Shown: positions 34,125-43,573 of the stretch, piece by piece | Numbering within the stretch: the first letter of the stretch is position 1 | Layout of the letters: each line of letters begins with the position of its first letter | From: Shewanella gaetbuli | GTDB lineage: Bacteria; Pseudomonadota; Gammaproteobacteria; Enterobacterales; Shewanellaceae | NCBI RefSeq assembly: GCF_023284065.1 | Contig: NZ_JAKIKP010000005.1 | Span: 1 to 64,000, forward strand | Length of the DNA stretch: 64,000 nucleotides | Direction of reading: 5' to 3' | Position numbers and translations under genes: made by a program | The notes under the pieces: model-generated | The model's input: only the letters and a program-made list of their open reading frames with translations | Databases searched by the model: none | What the model was told of the DNA's origin: nothing

Positions 34125-35291
34125 ATGAACTTATTTATGAAACCACTATTTAGTGAGCCTGCCACCGCCAGTGATTATCGCTATTTAGCGAAGCAAAAAC
34201 TGCCTCGGTTTTTATTCGACTATATTGATGGTGGAGCGAATGCAGAGCTAACACTTGAACGAAACTGTAGTGACTTCAATAGCCTACAGCTTCGACAAAA
34301 AGTGATGCGAGATGTCAGTCATGTTGATGTGGCAACAACCTTGTTGGGCCATGATTGTGCATTGCCACTGGCCTTAGCGCCTGTTGGAATGTCGGGCATG
34401 ATGCGCCAACGTGGCGAGGTTCAAGCAGCCAAAGCCGCTAGCCAAGTTGGGGTGCCTTTTACGCTTTCCACTATGGGAGTTTGCCCTGTAGAAGAGGTTA
34501 ATCAAGCCGCTTCTCGTCCCTGTTGGTTTCAATTATATATGCTTAAAGATCGTGATGCGGTGCTGTCTATTTTGTCTCGGGTTAAAAAGGCCGGTTGCGA
34601 CACGTTAGTTTTCACCGTTGACCTTGCCATGCCGGGGCTGCGTCATCGAGACACGCGTAATAGCCTCAGTAGCACTACTGCTCGTGGAAAAATGAGCCGA
34701 GCTTGGCAAATTGCTCAGCGGCCTTCATGGGTCATGGATGTGGGGGTAAAAGGTAAACCGCACATTTTGGGTAATTTGAGTGAGATTTTACAAAACACAT
34801 CAGACTTTTCTGACTATGCCAAATTTGCCGCTGCACAATTTGACCCTAGCGTGACTTGGGACGATTTAGTGTGGTTACGCCAGCAATGGTCTGGCAAATT
34901 GATCATCAAAGGCGTACTTGATATCGACGATGCTAAGCGCAGCGTGGATATTGGCGCTGATGCTATTGTGGTTTCTAATCATGGTGCTCGCCAGCTTGAT
35001 TCTGCGCCTTCAAGTATTTCAGTGCTGCCCAGTATTGCTAAAGCCATTAATGGTGACGTTGAAATACTCATGGATGGCGGTGTACGTAATGGAGTTGATT
35101 TAGTTAAAGCCCTTATCTTAGGAGCAAATGGCGCGATGATTGGACGTCCTTGGATATGGGCTGTTGCAGCAAAAGGTGAACAAGGTTTAGTGGATTATTT
35201 AAGTCTGTTTAAGCAAGAAGTGCAATACACTATGGCCTTGCTTGGGGTGAATCAATTAGCTGAATTATCGCCAGACTTACTGTACCAATAA
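34125..35291 (+). CDS. FMN-dependent L-2-hydroxyacid dehydrogenase (LldD-like)
   Basis: This 388-residue member of the lactate dehydrogenase/glycolate oxidase family has FDYIDGGANAELTLERN, LALAPVGMSGMM, the catalytic base in VSNHGARQLDSAPSS, and the FMN phosphate site MDGGVRNGVDLVKAL followed by MIGRPWIW. It oxidises an L-2-hydroxy acid such as lactate or a relative to the 2-oxo acid, passing electrons to the quinone pool. A D-2-hydroxyacid dehydrogenase precedes it and a GntP permease follows. Substrate specificity cannot be told from the sequence. Confidence 0.92.
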   Translation: MNLFMKPLFSEPATASDYRYLAKQKLPRFLFDYIDGGANAELTLERNCSDFNSLQLRQKVMRDVSHVDVATTLLGHDCALPLALAPVGMSGMMRQRGEVQAAKAASQVGVPFTLSTMGVCPVEEVNQAASRPCWFQLYMLKDRDAVLSILSRVKKAGCDTLVFTVDLAMPGLRHRDTRNSLSSTTARGKMSRAWQIAQRPSWVMDVGVKGKPHILGNLSEILQNTSDFSDYAKFAAAQFDPSVTWDDLVWLRQQWSGKLIIKGVLDIDDAKRSVDIGADAIVVSNHGARQLDSAPSSISVLPSIAKAINGDVEILMDGGVRNGVDLVKALILGANGAMIGRPWIWAVAAKGEQGLVDYLSLFKQEVQYTMALLGVNQLAELSPDLLYQ

Positions 35292-35371
35292 CGCCCGTGC
35301 CATGTTTTGGGGACATGCACAGTAGCGTCTTCGCAATGATGCGAAAAATATAATAAAAATAGAGGTATATA

Positions 35372-36745
35372 ATGGAATATGTTGGTTTGGTGGGCAGTGT
35401 CATACTGTTAATGTGGCTTGCACTAAAAGGCGTGGATATCATTTTCGCCTCGTTATTATGTTCATTAATTGTTGTTGTCACTAATGGGCTGCCACTGGCT
35501 TCAGGAGTGGGCGAATATTATGCCTTTGGCTCATTAGGGGCGTTTAGTTTTGCCGGTAAGTTTTTCTTATTATTTATTAGTGGCGCAATGTTTGGGCGGA
35601 TGATGTCAGAAAGCCATGCCGCCGCCAGTATCGGCGTGGCGTTGTCGCGTAAATTGGGGCCGCAACGGGCATTACTGATCACCGTTTTATGCTGTTCTAT
35701 TCTAACCTATAGTGGAGTGGTGGTATTTGTGGTGATATTTGCCATGTACCCACTAGGGCTGATTTTATTTAGCCAAGCTAATATTCCAAAACGTTTATTT
35801 TGTGCATCATTAGCCCTGGGCGTAGGTACTTATACCCTCACAGCGTTACCGGGTACGCCTTCAATTCAAAATGTTATTGCCTCTTCCGCTTTAGGCACAG
35901 ACTTATTTGCAGGCGCCGCAATTGGTATTTGGGCGAGTGTGGTGATGTTTGGTTTAGGGATGTGGTATTTAGAGCGCCAAAGAAAAATTGCCCTACAAAA
36001 TAATGAAGGTTTCGAATTAGGCCCTAAAGATAGCATTCCTGACTTATCTAAACAGCAGTTTCCACATTGGGCATTGGCTATTATTCCAATGGTAGTGGTG
36101 TTGTTTACTATTTTATTACCGCGTATTTTAATGAAGCTGTTATCTGCCGAAACCCTTGAACAGTCAATTGTGTTTAATGAGCTGTTAACCTTTGCCACCT
36201 CACAGCCTATTTTGTGGCCTAGTTTATCGCTGCTATTAGGTTCGATTGTAGTGGCTTTACTGTTTAAAAAAGTACGTGCGAATTGCTTTTTAGTGATGGG
36301 TCGAGGGACTCAAGATTCCATTATGCCATTATTAAGCACCGCTGCGGTCGTTGGCTTTGGTGGTGTGGTGACACATACTGTCGGGTTTCAAAATTTTGTG
36401 GGCTTGATGAGCTCTGTTGAACTTCCGCCAATCCTGTCGATGTTCAGCTCAATTAGCGTAGTGTCGGCAATTACGGGCTCTTCTGCAGGGGGACTGCAAA
36501 TTTTCTTACAAACCATGTCAGAAACTTATTTAAATGCAGGTATTCCGGCTGAGGTGTTACATCGTATTTCTGTTATGGCCAGCGGTGGGTTTGACTCTTT
36601 ACCTCACTGCGGCGCGATTATTGCGTTATTAACCATCACTCAAATGACCCATAAGCAAGCCTATAAAGATATTGGTGTGCTAACGGTGGTATTTCCTGTG
36701 ATAGCAACGGTGTCGTCTATGGTGCTGGCGACTATTCTCTATTAA
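35372..36745 (+). CDS. GntP-family permease (organic acid:proton symporter)
   Basis: The 457-residue protein has about 12 membrane segments. SFAGKFFLLFISGAMFGRMM, LTALPGTPSIQNVIAS and MASGGFDSLPHCGAIIALL are GntP/CitMHS-type segments. Family members import gluconate, hydroxybutyrate or similar acids. Its place after two hydroxyacid dehydrogenase genes suggests a 2-hydroxy acid substrate. A strong terminator follows 15 bp after the stop, ending the three-gene operon. Confidence 0.88.
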   Translation: MEYVGLVGSVILLMWLALKGVDIIFASLLCSLIVVVTNGLPLASGVGEYYAFGSLGAFSFAGKFFLLFISGAMFGRMMSESHAAASIGVALSRKLGPQRALLITVLCCSILTYSGVVVFVVIFAMYPLGLILFSQANIPKRLFCASLALGVGTYTLTALPGTPSIQNVIASSALGTDLFAGAAIGIWASVVMFGLGMWYLERQRKIALQNNEGFELGPKDSIPDLSKQQFPHWALAIIPMVVVLFTILLPRILMKLLSAETLEQSIVFNELLTFATSQPILWPSLSLLLGSIVVALLFKKVRANCFLVMGRGTQDSIMPLLSTAAVVGFGGVVTHTVGFQNFVGLMSSVELPPILSMFSSISVVSAITGSSAGGLQIFLQTMSETYLNAGIPAEVLHRISVMASGGFDSLPHCGAIIALLTITQMTHKQAYKDIGVLTVVFPVIATVSSMVLATILY

Positions 36746-36760
36746 TTTTGCACTATCAAC

Positions 36761-36796
36761 AAAAATGCCTAAAGCAATCGCTTTAGGCATTTTTGT
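36761..36796. terminator. Intrinsic terminator between convergent genes
   Basis: AAAAATGCCTAAAGC pairs with GCTTTAGGCATTTTT around AATC. The A and T flanks make it functional on both strands, so it ends the permease transcript and that of the minus-strand binding protein gene. Confidence 0.93.
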
Positions 36797-36814
36797 ATTC
36801 AGTGTGGATGATTT

Positions 36815-37567
36815 TTATTTAATGTTCTTTGAGCTAAATGCGCACTTTGCCGTGTATTGATTAAACTGTGGAAGAAAATCAGGGTATTGTGCTAAAAAAG
36901 ATTTACCGAAATACACCCCAAGAGGAATATCCATATGTGGCACAACATGGAACTTATTCTTCGATATGCCTAAGGTTTCCAACGCGGTGTTGAATAACAG
37001 CTCATTCTCCATGAGTGCGTCAATTCGCCCAAGTTTGAGTAAAGGCAATAACTCATCTAAATGGTTAGCTTGGTAAACAACCTTGTAATTATGTTTCTTG
37101 AGCCAATATGTGGTATTTGAGTGGTTGCGGCCACCAAAAATTGCCTTGGCTTTTATGGCTGACTTGCTCAGACCTATGTTGGTGTCTTTGGGAAGGTAAA
37201 AGTTCCACTTTTGTTCAATGAATGGCTGGCTCATTTCACTGTAGTCGTCACGCTGTTCATTTTGAGCCGCTGAAAAAAATCCATCATTAAGCCCATTCAT
37301 GACACTTAATTGCGCACGCCCCCATGGTAAAAACACCACTTCATAAGGCTGATTAAGATGTTTCATCACACACGCTAAAGCGCTAAGGGCATAATTAGGT
37401 TGTGAGGCATCTTGTGATTGGTAAGGCGCCCACTCTTGAGTCGCGATAGTGATCGTTTTGTCTATCGGCGTGGCAACCGCGTTAAAGCAGGCTACGCTTA
37501 AAAAAACGCTTGCGGTTAACAGTTTTAAATGATGGTGAGTGTTAGACTTTTTATTATTTCCATCCAT
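36815..37567 (-). CDS. Periplasmic solute-binding protein, family 3 type
   Basis: The 250-residue protein has a long N region and signal (HLKLLTASVFLSVACFNAVA). A bacterial extracellular solute-binding family 3 fold follows (ITIATQEWAPYQSQD, FLPWGRAQLSVMNGLNDGFFSA, LKLGRIDALMENE). No ABC permease or ATPase genes are adjacent. Solitary proteins of this kind in Shewanella and Vibrio may act as sensors or orphan binders. The ligand is unknown. Confidence 0.85.
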   Translation of the reverse strand: MDGNNKKSNTHHHLKLLTASVFLSVACFNAVATPIDKTITIATQEWAPYQSQDASQPNYALSALACVMKHLNQPYEVVFLPWGRAQLSVMNGLNDGFFSAAQNEQRDDYSEMSQPFIEQKWNFYLPKDTNIGLSKSAIKAKAIFGGRNHSNTTYWLKKHNYKVVYQANHLDELLPLLKLGRIDALMENELLFNTALETLGISKNKFHVVPHMDIPLGVYFGKSFLAQYPDFLPQFNQYTAKCAFSSKNIK

Positions 37568-37742
37568 AAGGCCACAACTTATTATTGTTTGTATTCATCA
37601 CAAATCATAGTAAAGAATATCGCTCTGAGCAAAGCATTGGTCAAAAAAATGGCACAAAAAATTTATGGCTGGTAATTTTTGATTTTGATGGTAACTATGT
37701 TCGCTGGTCATCGCGTTCGACAATTAAATAAAGGTGGTAAGT

Positions 37743-38270
37743 TTGCTTGTTCGAAATCAGTTTATGAAATATTTAACCTGTTTAATTATCATGCTAGGGC
37801 TTTCAGCCTGTTCCAGTGTGCCTGATGACAATACAAGTAAACAGCCTTCATCGACTTCAGCTTCAACTACACCCTCAAATAACGCTACAGTTCATCACCC
37901 CCAATGGAATGAGAAAAGTTTGTCGGCGTTCTATCAACAATGGAAAGGTACACCTTACCGTTTTGGTGGGTTGTCAAAGCGAGGGCTAGATTGTTCTGGT
38001 TTAGTCTATTTAGCTTATCAAGATATTTTGGGTGAACGTGTTGGCCGCACCGTAAAAAGCCAACAGTCTTTGGGCAAAGAAGTAGCCAGAGCAAATTTGC
38101 AAATTGGAGATTTAGTATTTTTTAGAGTCAATAGGAACACTCGTCATGTAGGGGTATATATGGGAAATAACCAGTTTTTACATGTCTCAACTAAAAAAGG
38201 CGTGATAATTTCGGCGTTAGATAACCCCTATTGGGCGCCTAAGTATAAATTTAGCAAACGCTTTTATTGA
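37743..38270 (+). CDS. NlpC/P60-family lipoprotein endopeptidase
   Basis: The protein has a lipoprotein signal ending LSAC and a Ser/Thr-rich linker (about 30-60). An NlpC/P60 domain follows with the catalytic Cys in GLDCSGLVYLAY, the His in TRHVGVYMGN and a second His in FLHVSTKKG. It should cleave murein peptide cross-links at the outer membrane, as Spr and NlpC do. The start is ambiguous: TTG 37743 has AAAGGTGG 5 bases upstream, while ATG 37764 lacks a site. I used the former. Confidence 0.9.
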   Translation: MLVRNQFMKYLTCLIIMLGLSACSSVPDDNTSKQPSSTSASTTPSNNATVHHPQWNEKSLSAFYQQWKGTPYRFGGLSKRGLDCSGLVYLAYQDILGERVGRTVKSQQSLGKEVARANLQIGDLVFFRVNRNTRHVGVYMGNNQFLHVSTKKGVIISALDNPYWAPKYKFSKRFY

Positions 38271-38335
38271 TTGAGGCGTATAGTTTTATCAAACAGCAAT
38301 TTCAGTAACTCACTTTAAAGTAAAGGAATAGTATT

Positions 38336-39118
38336 GTGAAAAAAATAATTTTATTTGTAGTCGTGGCGATTATTTTCGCTGTTGGAGCGGGTGTATATTG
38401 GCTGTTTGCCAATTTAAATGACATTGTGAAAACCCAGGTTGAAAAGCAAGGCAGCCATTATTTACAAACCACCGTTTCACTGGCCAATGTAGACTTACAA
38501 CCGTTAAAAGGCTATGGCGACCTAAAAGGCTTTACGGTACAAAACCCGACAGGTTATAGCGACGAAAATGCATTTTCTTTTGATGAAATCAAACTTGATA
38601 TTGATATTAAAACGGCCAGTCAGCAACCTTTTGTGATCAACGAGCTTTTAGTCTCAGGCCCCAGTGTCTTATTTGAAGTTACCGCTGATGGTAAAAATAA
38701 TTTAACCGTACTAAAAGATAACCTAAGCGCTCAACTACCCAGTTCTTCTGATTCATCAAGCTCAGAACCGAAACCTGAACAGCCAAAGGACACGCCTGCA
38801 GAATCTTCAGAGCCATTCTTAGTTGCTGTTAATAAGGTTACTATTGAAGGGGTAAAGCTTACGGTTGATATGACCGCAGTAGGGCAAGAGAAGTACCAAT
38901 TAACCTTACCCGCCTTTAATGCAAGCCCTGTTGGTGTGCCTAATGGTTTACCCGCAGATCAAGTGGGTGGCGCGATTGTGAAATCAATGCTAGATAACAT
39001 TATTAAACAAGCGAAAAAAGCCGTTGAAGATAAAGTTAAGCAACGCGCTAAGGAAGAACTTAAAAAGCGTGCAGATGAAAAAATTGGTGGTTTTTTGGAT
39101 AAGTTAGGCGGCAATTAA
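38336..39118 (+). CDS. AsmA-like membrane-anchored periplasmic protein
   Basis: The 260-residue protein has one N-terminal membrane anchor (about 4-25). A region resembling the N-terminal part of AsmA-type proteins follows (VSLANVDLQPLKGYGDLKGF and FSFDEIKLDIDIKT). Then come a Ser/Pro/Glu linker at about 138-162 (SSSDSSSSEPKPEQPKDTP) and a highly charged C-terminal helix (VEDKVKQRAKEELKKRADEK). It starts at GTG 38336 behind AAAGGAATA. A role in envelope lipid homeostasis is suggested by the family only. Confidence 0.7.
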   Translation: MKKIILFVVVAIIFAVGAGVYWLFANLNDIVKTQVEKQGSHYLQTTVSLANVDLQPLKGYGDLKGFTVQNPTGYSDENAFSFDEIKLDIDIKTASQQPFVINELLVSGPSVLFEVTADGKNNLTVLKDNLSAQLPSSSDSSSSEPKPEQPKDTPAESSEPFLVAVNKVTIEGVKLTVDMTAVGQEKYQLTLPAFNASPVGVPNGLPADQVGGAIVKSMLDNIIKQAKKAVEDKVKQRAKEELKKRADEKIGGFLDKLGGN

Positions 39119-39171
39119 CCGCAAGCTAACAGCAGATTAAGCCTCTAAAGCACTTACACTGGAGCCCGTTC

Positions 39172-39252
39172 ATGGCAAATAACATGGCACGTTTTGCTCG
39201 AGTGTTATCACATTTAAAGTCCAGATTAATTGCTTTTATTATGTTATTTTAA
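39172..39252 (+). CDS. Possible small membrane peptide, 26 aa
   Basis: The frame reads MANNMARFARVLSHLKSRLI and ends AFIMLF, an amphipathic to hydrophobic helix. GGAG lies 7 bases before its ATG, better than chance for such a short frame. It sits alone in the 232-bp gap before mogA. It may be an unannotated small protein or coincidence. Confidence 0.27.
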   Translation: MANNMARFARVLSHLKSRLIAFIMLF

Positions 39253-39350
39253 CGGCCATTAATGTTTGCTGTTTAAGGTGTAGTAACACGAAAAATAGCC
39301 AGCAAGTTTCATTCATCTAGTCTGTAAAGTTGATTATAAAAGAGTTGAAT

Positions 39351-39884
39351 ATGAGCAAAGCAAAAATTGGTATTGTCACCGTAAGTGATCGTGCAAGTGC
39401 GGGTGTATATGAAGATATTTCGGGTAAGGCGATTATTGATACCTTAAACGATTACCTGACATCTGAGTGGGAACCTGTATACGAGGTCATTCCTGACGAA
39501 ACAGATGTTATTGAAGCAACCCTCATAAAAATGGCAGACGAGCAAGACTGTTGTTTAATTGTCACCACCGGCGGAACAGGCCCTGCCAAACGAGATGTCA
39601 CCCCAGAAGCAACCGAAGCGGTATGTGATCGTATGATGCCAGGTTTTGGCGAACTGATGCGCGCCGAGTCGTTAAAGTTTGTTCCTACTGCCATTCTATC
39701 TCGCCAAACAGCTGGCTTACGCGGTGACTCACTTATTGTAAACCTACCAGGTAAGCCTAAGTCTATTCGTGAGTGTTTAGATGCCGTATTCCCTGCTATT
39801 CCATACTGCATAGATCTAATGGAAGGGCCATTTTTAGAGTGTAACGAAGCAGTAATTAAACCGTTTAGACCTAAAGCGAAGTAA
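39351..39884 (+). CDS. mogA: Molybdopterin adenylyltransferase MogA
   Basis: The 177-residue enzyme activates molybdopterin by adenylation before molybdenum insertion. It has the MoCF signatures GIVTVSDRASAGVYED, the VTTGGTGPAKRDVTPEAT loop and GLRGDSLIVNLPGKPKSI. I start at ATG 39351 (MSKAKIG), where the family begins. It is monocistronic and ends in a 16-bp tandem duplication that covers its stop codon. Confidence 0.95.
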   Translation: MSKAKIGIVTVSDRASAGVYEDISGKAIIDTLNDYLTSEWEPVYEVIPDETDVIEATLIKMADEQDCCLIVTTGGTGPAKRDVTPEATEAVCDRMMPGFGELMRAESLKFVPTAILSRQTAGLRGDSLIVNLPGKPKSIRECLDAVFPAIPYCIDLMEGPFLECNEAVIKPFRPKAK

Positions 39885-39902
39885 ACTTAAAGCGAAGTAA
39901 AC
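39872..39902 (+). repeat. 16-bp tandem duplication at the mogA stop
   Basis: TAAAGCGAAGTAAAC occurs twice with a period of 16 bases. The first copy contains the last codons and stop of mogA and the second lies just beyond. It looks like a recent slippage duplication. Confidence 0.8.
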
Positions 39903-39948
39903 CAATTGGATGGGTTACTATGAGTTAGAATGCTGAATTCTATTCAAA

Positions 39949-39979
39949 AAAATAAGGCTGGTTTACCCAGCCTTATTTT
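39949..39979. terminator. Intrinsic terminator between mogA and natB
   Basis: AAAATAAGGCTGG pairs with CCAGCCTTATTTT around a 5-base loop. It is flanked by A and T runs and is placed between convergent genes. Confidence 0.9.
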
Positions 39980-40026
39980 ATATTGGTGACTCACTCATCA
40001 AAAAATACTATTTCAATCAATGTGGC

Positions 40027-41193
40027 TTATAAGCCAAACACCACCTTTTCACTTTTAAGCATTTTTTCTAGTCCTAACATCAGCGCAATTGAAATGATGA
40101 TTGTTGCTGCTGAGGATACCGCTAACTGCATCATGGGAATGTCTTTCCCTTTAATGAAGTCCATTAATGCCTGTTGTTGGCCTGAAACCGGTAGCCATTG
40201 CAGTGCATCAGGGGCGATGTTGTAACTGGCGGCCATGGATAATGCTAAGGGTACAAATAACACCATGGTTAAGTATGACTGTGCTTCTTTAAAGGTTTTT
40301 GCCATAAATGACACAAACAATTGTAATGTTGAAGCTAGCAGCGCTACAGGAATACCAATGGCAAACATAAGTGCCATAAAGTCGGTGGAAATATTAATGC
40401 TAAAGCCCAGTTCTTGCCACGGCACAAAGGCGTAGGCTACTTTCGAAATAAGCAATATGAGTATTAACCCCAACAAGGCAAAGGTGGTTACTGCTATCAC
40501 TTTACCTAGTACTAGTTGGCGGGTACTTATTGGGTGGCTGAGCATCAGTGCTAAAGAGTTGCGTTCACGTTCACCTGCACTGGTGTCAATAGCAAGGTTC
40601 ATACCTGAAATAAACACCGAATAAATCATGGTGAAAATAGCAATCCCTAAGATCATACCGCCTCTAGAATCTGGCGTGGCTTGGTCTTGTACGTTTACCT
40701 TAATGGATTGCATAACTTGAGGATTAACCCCGCGCGCGATTAGGCGCAAACTGCCCATTTCAGCGTTGTATGCTTGTAATTCACGCTTTAAGCGTTGAAT
40801 GGATTTTTGCAATTTTTCATTAGAATTATCCGCTTGTAAAATCACTTCTGCTGGTTTGGCTTTGGCCATGTTTTCAGCATAATCGTCGCTAATTATTAAG
40901 GTAATATCTTTTATATCAATATCTTTGATATCAGGGCCTTTTTCTGCGGAGTCTGGGTCAACAGCGTTAATGCCTTTGTTGCCAAGGTAACGCACTAAGT
41001 CAGGTGCATTTTGGGCTTTTTGAATAGTAATGTTTAAATCTTCAGGACTGGTTAATTGGCCTATTAATACCATAAACATGCCACACATAAGCAGTGGCGT
41101 ACCAATGGCGTAATATAAGCCTGCCATAACAGAACGTTTGTCTCGGGCGGCATCAATTAACTCTTTGCGCACCATTGCGATAAGTTTATTCAT
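40027..41193 (-). CDS. natB: ABC transporter permease, NatB-like
   Basis: This 388-residue ABC-2-type permease has an N-terminal helix with MVRKELIDAARDKRSVMAG, a long extracytoplasmic region (about 50-175) and five or six C-terminal helices. ERERNSLALMLSHPISTRQLVLGKVIA is the conserved coupling segment of the NatB family. With NatA it would form a sodium or unknown-substrate exporter. Its ATG overlaps the natA stop (TAATG), so translation is coupled. Confidence 0.88.
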   Translation of the reverse strand: MNKLIAMVRKELIDAARDKRSVMAGLYYAIGTPLLMCGMFMVLIGQLTSPEDLNITIQKAQNAPDLVRYLGNKGINAVDPDSAEKGPDIKDIDIKDITLIISDDYAENMAKAKPAEVILQADNSNEKLQKSIQRLKRELQAYNAEMGSLRLIARGVNPQVMQSIKVNVQDQATPDSRGGMILGIAIFTMIYSVFISGMNLAIDTSAGERERNSLALMLSHPISTRQLVLGKVIAVTTFALLGLILILLISKVAYAFVPWQELGFSINISTDFMALMFAIGIPVALLASTLQLFVSFMAKTFKEAQSYLTMVLFVPLALSMAASYNIAPDALQWLPVSGQQQALMDFIKGKDIPMMQLAVSSAATIIISIALMLGLEKMLKSEKVVFGL

Positions 41194-41927
41194 TATGCTG
41201 CAATCCCTTCGTCGGTGCCGATAAGCTTAATAAAGGCTTCTTCTAATGAGGTTTCGCCGGTTTGTTGGCAAAGCTCTTCTGGGCTGCCGGTGGCGACCAC
41301 TTGTCCGTTTGCCATAACAATAACGTGATCGCACAGTGCGGCCACTTCTTGCATAACATGGCTTGAGAATAATACGCAGTGGCCACGGGCTTTTAGGTCT
41401 AACAATATGTCACGTAATAAGCGGGTGCTCATAACGTCTAGGCCGCGGGTGGGCTCGTCTAGAATAATATTGGTAGGCTGGTGGACAATGGCTTGTGCCA
41501 GTGCGGTTTTCATCCGCTGACCTTGAGAAAACCCTTTACAGCGGCGTTCGCTAATGTCATTTAAATGCAGCTGCTCAATAACATCTTGTGTCGCTTTTTT
41601 AGCATCTTTACGAGACATGCCGCTAAGCTCTGCAAAGTATTGAATATATTCCCGTGGTGTTAAACGTTCATACAGTCCAAAGGGATCTGGAAATAACCCT
41701 AATTGCTGTTTAGCGGCTACGGGCTGCTCGGCAACATTAATGCCGTCAACTTCGGTATGGCCTTCGTCGGGGGTTAATAAACCAAATAGTGTACGCAAAC
41801 AGGTGGTTTTACCGGCACCATTAGGGCCTAACAAGCCGGTGATTTTACCGTCTTGAGCACTAAAGCTCAGTTGATTTAGCGCTTGCACGTCGCCAATTTT
41901 TTTCGATAAATTTGTCACTGAAATCAT
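41193..41927 (-). CDS. natA: ABC transporter ATP-binding protein, NatA-like
   Basis: The 244-residue ATPase has Walker A LLGPNGAGKTTCLR, the ABC signature FSQGQRMKTALAQA, Walker B NIILDEPTRGLD and the switch histidine in LFSSHVMQE. It pairs with the overlapping natB. It starts 2 bp after the stop of the preceding alpha/beta-hydrolase gene, so the three form one operon. Confidence 0.93.
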   Translation of the reverse strand: MISVTNLSKKIGDVQALNQLSFSAQDGKITGLLGPNGAGKTTCLRTLFGLLTPDEGHTEVDGINVAEQPVAAKQQLGLFPDPFGLYERLTPREYIQYFAELSGMSRKDAKKATQDVIEQLHLNDISERRCKGFSQGQRMKTALAQAIVHQPTNIILDEPTRGLDVMSTRLLRDILLDLKARGHCVLFSSHVMQEVAALCDHVIVMANGQVVATGSPEELCQQTGETSLEEAFIKLIGTDEGIAA

Positions 41928-41929
41928 GA

Positions 41930-43552
41930 TTATTCCTTATCTGTGCCAGTGGCATTTTGGGAAGCTGCGTCATCATCAGTTGATGGCGCGGCCTGCGCTA
42001 ATTGGGGCTCAACTGTGTTGGCATTTAGATAAAAACTTCTGCGAATATCTTTTTCTAAACAGCTGGCATCAATGTCTTTTACGCTGTTGCTATTAACTAA
42101 ATCGGCAATGAGGTCGTTGGCACAGGTTTGTGCAGCTACACCGTGGGTAGCAAAGGGTGAGATTAAATGCTTGGCATTGGTCATCTGCTTTTTAGCAAGC
42201 GCTGCCCAATTAGGTGGGGTGGCAGGGTCTAACTCGCCTGACAAAAGTAAGGTGGGTAAGTCGCTGTTAATGGGTTGACTAAAGTCATCATCAACAGGGG
42301 GCATTTTCCACACTTCACAGGTTTGCTCTAGGCCGTCAATCATGTTGGCGCTCACATAAGATTCTTTGGCATCTTTGCGCATTTGCTCAGTTATGCGGTG
42401 AATATCTTCGCCGCACACGACTGAAGCATGCATACCCATTGCTAAGCCTACTCCGTCAGCTGACAGCGCGTATATGCCTAGAATGGCTTGATAATCTTCA
42501 TTGGCAGCTTGATGAATGGCATGAGGTAGCAGGGCACGAACTGCTGGAGTGTATAACGCCATGCGTACAGCGCCGACAAATTTACTGCGGGTGAGTAAAA
42601 AAGTGCTGGGTTCGTTAGTGAGTGGGTCTTTTACTTTTTCTGTTACCGGTGATTTAGCTAGGCGCTCATTAACCTTGGTAAAGTCAGCAAGCAGCTCAGG
42701 AAATTGCTGTTGGCATGCGGTATTGTTTTCACAATCACGAATGAGTAATTGAAAACCTCGTTCAATGGCGCTGCCAATGGCTAAGACACTTTGCTGCATT
42801 GGTACCACACCATCTATGGTTACAGTGGCAAGAGCTTCAGGGTAATGACGCATATAAAGCTGCGCCATTCTGGTGCCATAAGAGACACCGTAAAGGTGAA
42901 GTTTGTTATAGCCAAGGTAAGTTCTTACCGCTTCAAAATCAGTGAGTGCGGTTTCGCTGCCGTATTGGGTAATGTCGGCGGTAGTTTGGTCTAGGCATTT
43001 TTGGGTTTCAGCTATCATGTCGATGCTTTCATCGTCAAATGCCAGTGTTGAAGTGACACTACTATCTTCACAATTCAATATATTCGATTGGCCTGTACCG
43101 CGTTGGTCAATCAGTAATATATCGCGCTGTTGGCGTACTTTACTTAATAGGCGATCAAACCCTGCTGCATGCTCAACCGCCGATTGTCCGGGGCCTCCTG
43201 CAATGGCCAATAATGCTTCATTGGGGTGAGTATTTTTGATGGCAGGCAAAATAGCAAAATGAATATCAATTTGGGTGCCGTCTGGTTTTGCAGGGTTTTC
43301 TGCAACGGTGATTTGTCCGCACTGTAATTGCTCGGCCATACCGTCTAAATAGCACGGGCTGGTTTTTGCTTGAGAATTAATTACGGTGGTTTTTTCAGCG
43401 CTAATCGTATTCGTGTCACTGGCTAAACTGGCATTGATGTTCCCAAACGGGGAAAGCAATACGCATAAAATCATAGCCCATCGCGTTGAATACACCGTTG
43501 GTTTGCGTCGTTGCATGGTTAGCGCTTTGCTGACTAACTTCCTGTTGACCAT
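41930..43552 (-). CDS. Secreted alpha/beta hydrolase, tripeptidyl-aminopeptidase-like
   Basis: The protein of about 540 residues has an N-terminal signal-type helix (MILCVLLSPFGNINASLA). Its alpha/beta-hydrolase fold has LLIDQRGTGQSN, the nucleophile elbow GVSYGTRMAQ, and a C-terminal TAP-like domain with LLLSGELDPATPP and a late His (FATHGVAAQ). It is related to prolyl and tripeptidyl aminopeptidases (S33) exported to the periplasm. I start at ATG 43552 with AAAGGA upstream; the frame extends to 43573. It shares an operon with natAB, which may hint at a peptide substrate; this is speculative. Confidence 0.85.
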   Translation of the reverse strand: MVNRKLVSKALTMQRRKPTVYSTRWAMILCVLLSPFGNINASLASDTNTISAEKTTVINSQAKTSPCYLDGMAEQLQCGQITVAENPAKPDGTQIDIHFAILPAIKNTHPNEALLAIAGGPGQSAVEHAAGFDRLLSKVRQQRDILLIDQRGTGQSNILNCEDSSVTSTLAFDDESIDMIAETQKCLDQTTADITQYGSETALTDFEAVRTYLGYNKLHLYGVSYGTRMAQLYMRHYPEALATVTIDGVVPMQQSVLAIGSAIERGFQLLIRDCENNTACQQQFPELLADFTKVNERLAKSPVTEKVKDPLTNEPSTFLLTRSKFVGAVRMALYTPAVRALLPHAIHQAANEDYQAILGIYALSADGVGLAMGMHASVVCGEDIHRITEQMRKDAKESYVSANMIDGLEQTCEVWKMPPVDDDFSQPINSDLPTLLLSGELDPATPPNWAALAKKQMTNAKHLISPFATHGVAAQTCANDLIADLVNSNSVKDIDASCLEKDIRRSFYLNANTVEPQLAQAAPSTDDDAASQNATGTDKE

Positions 43553-43573
43553 CAGAACGTTTCCTTTTTGCAT

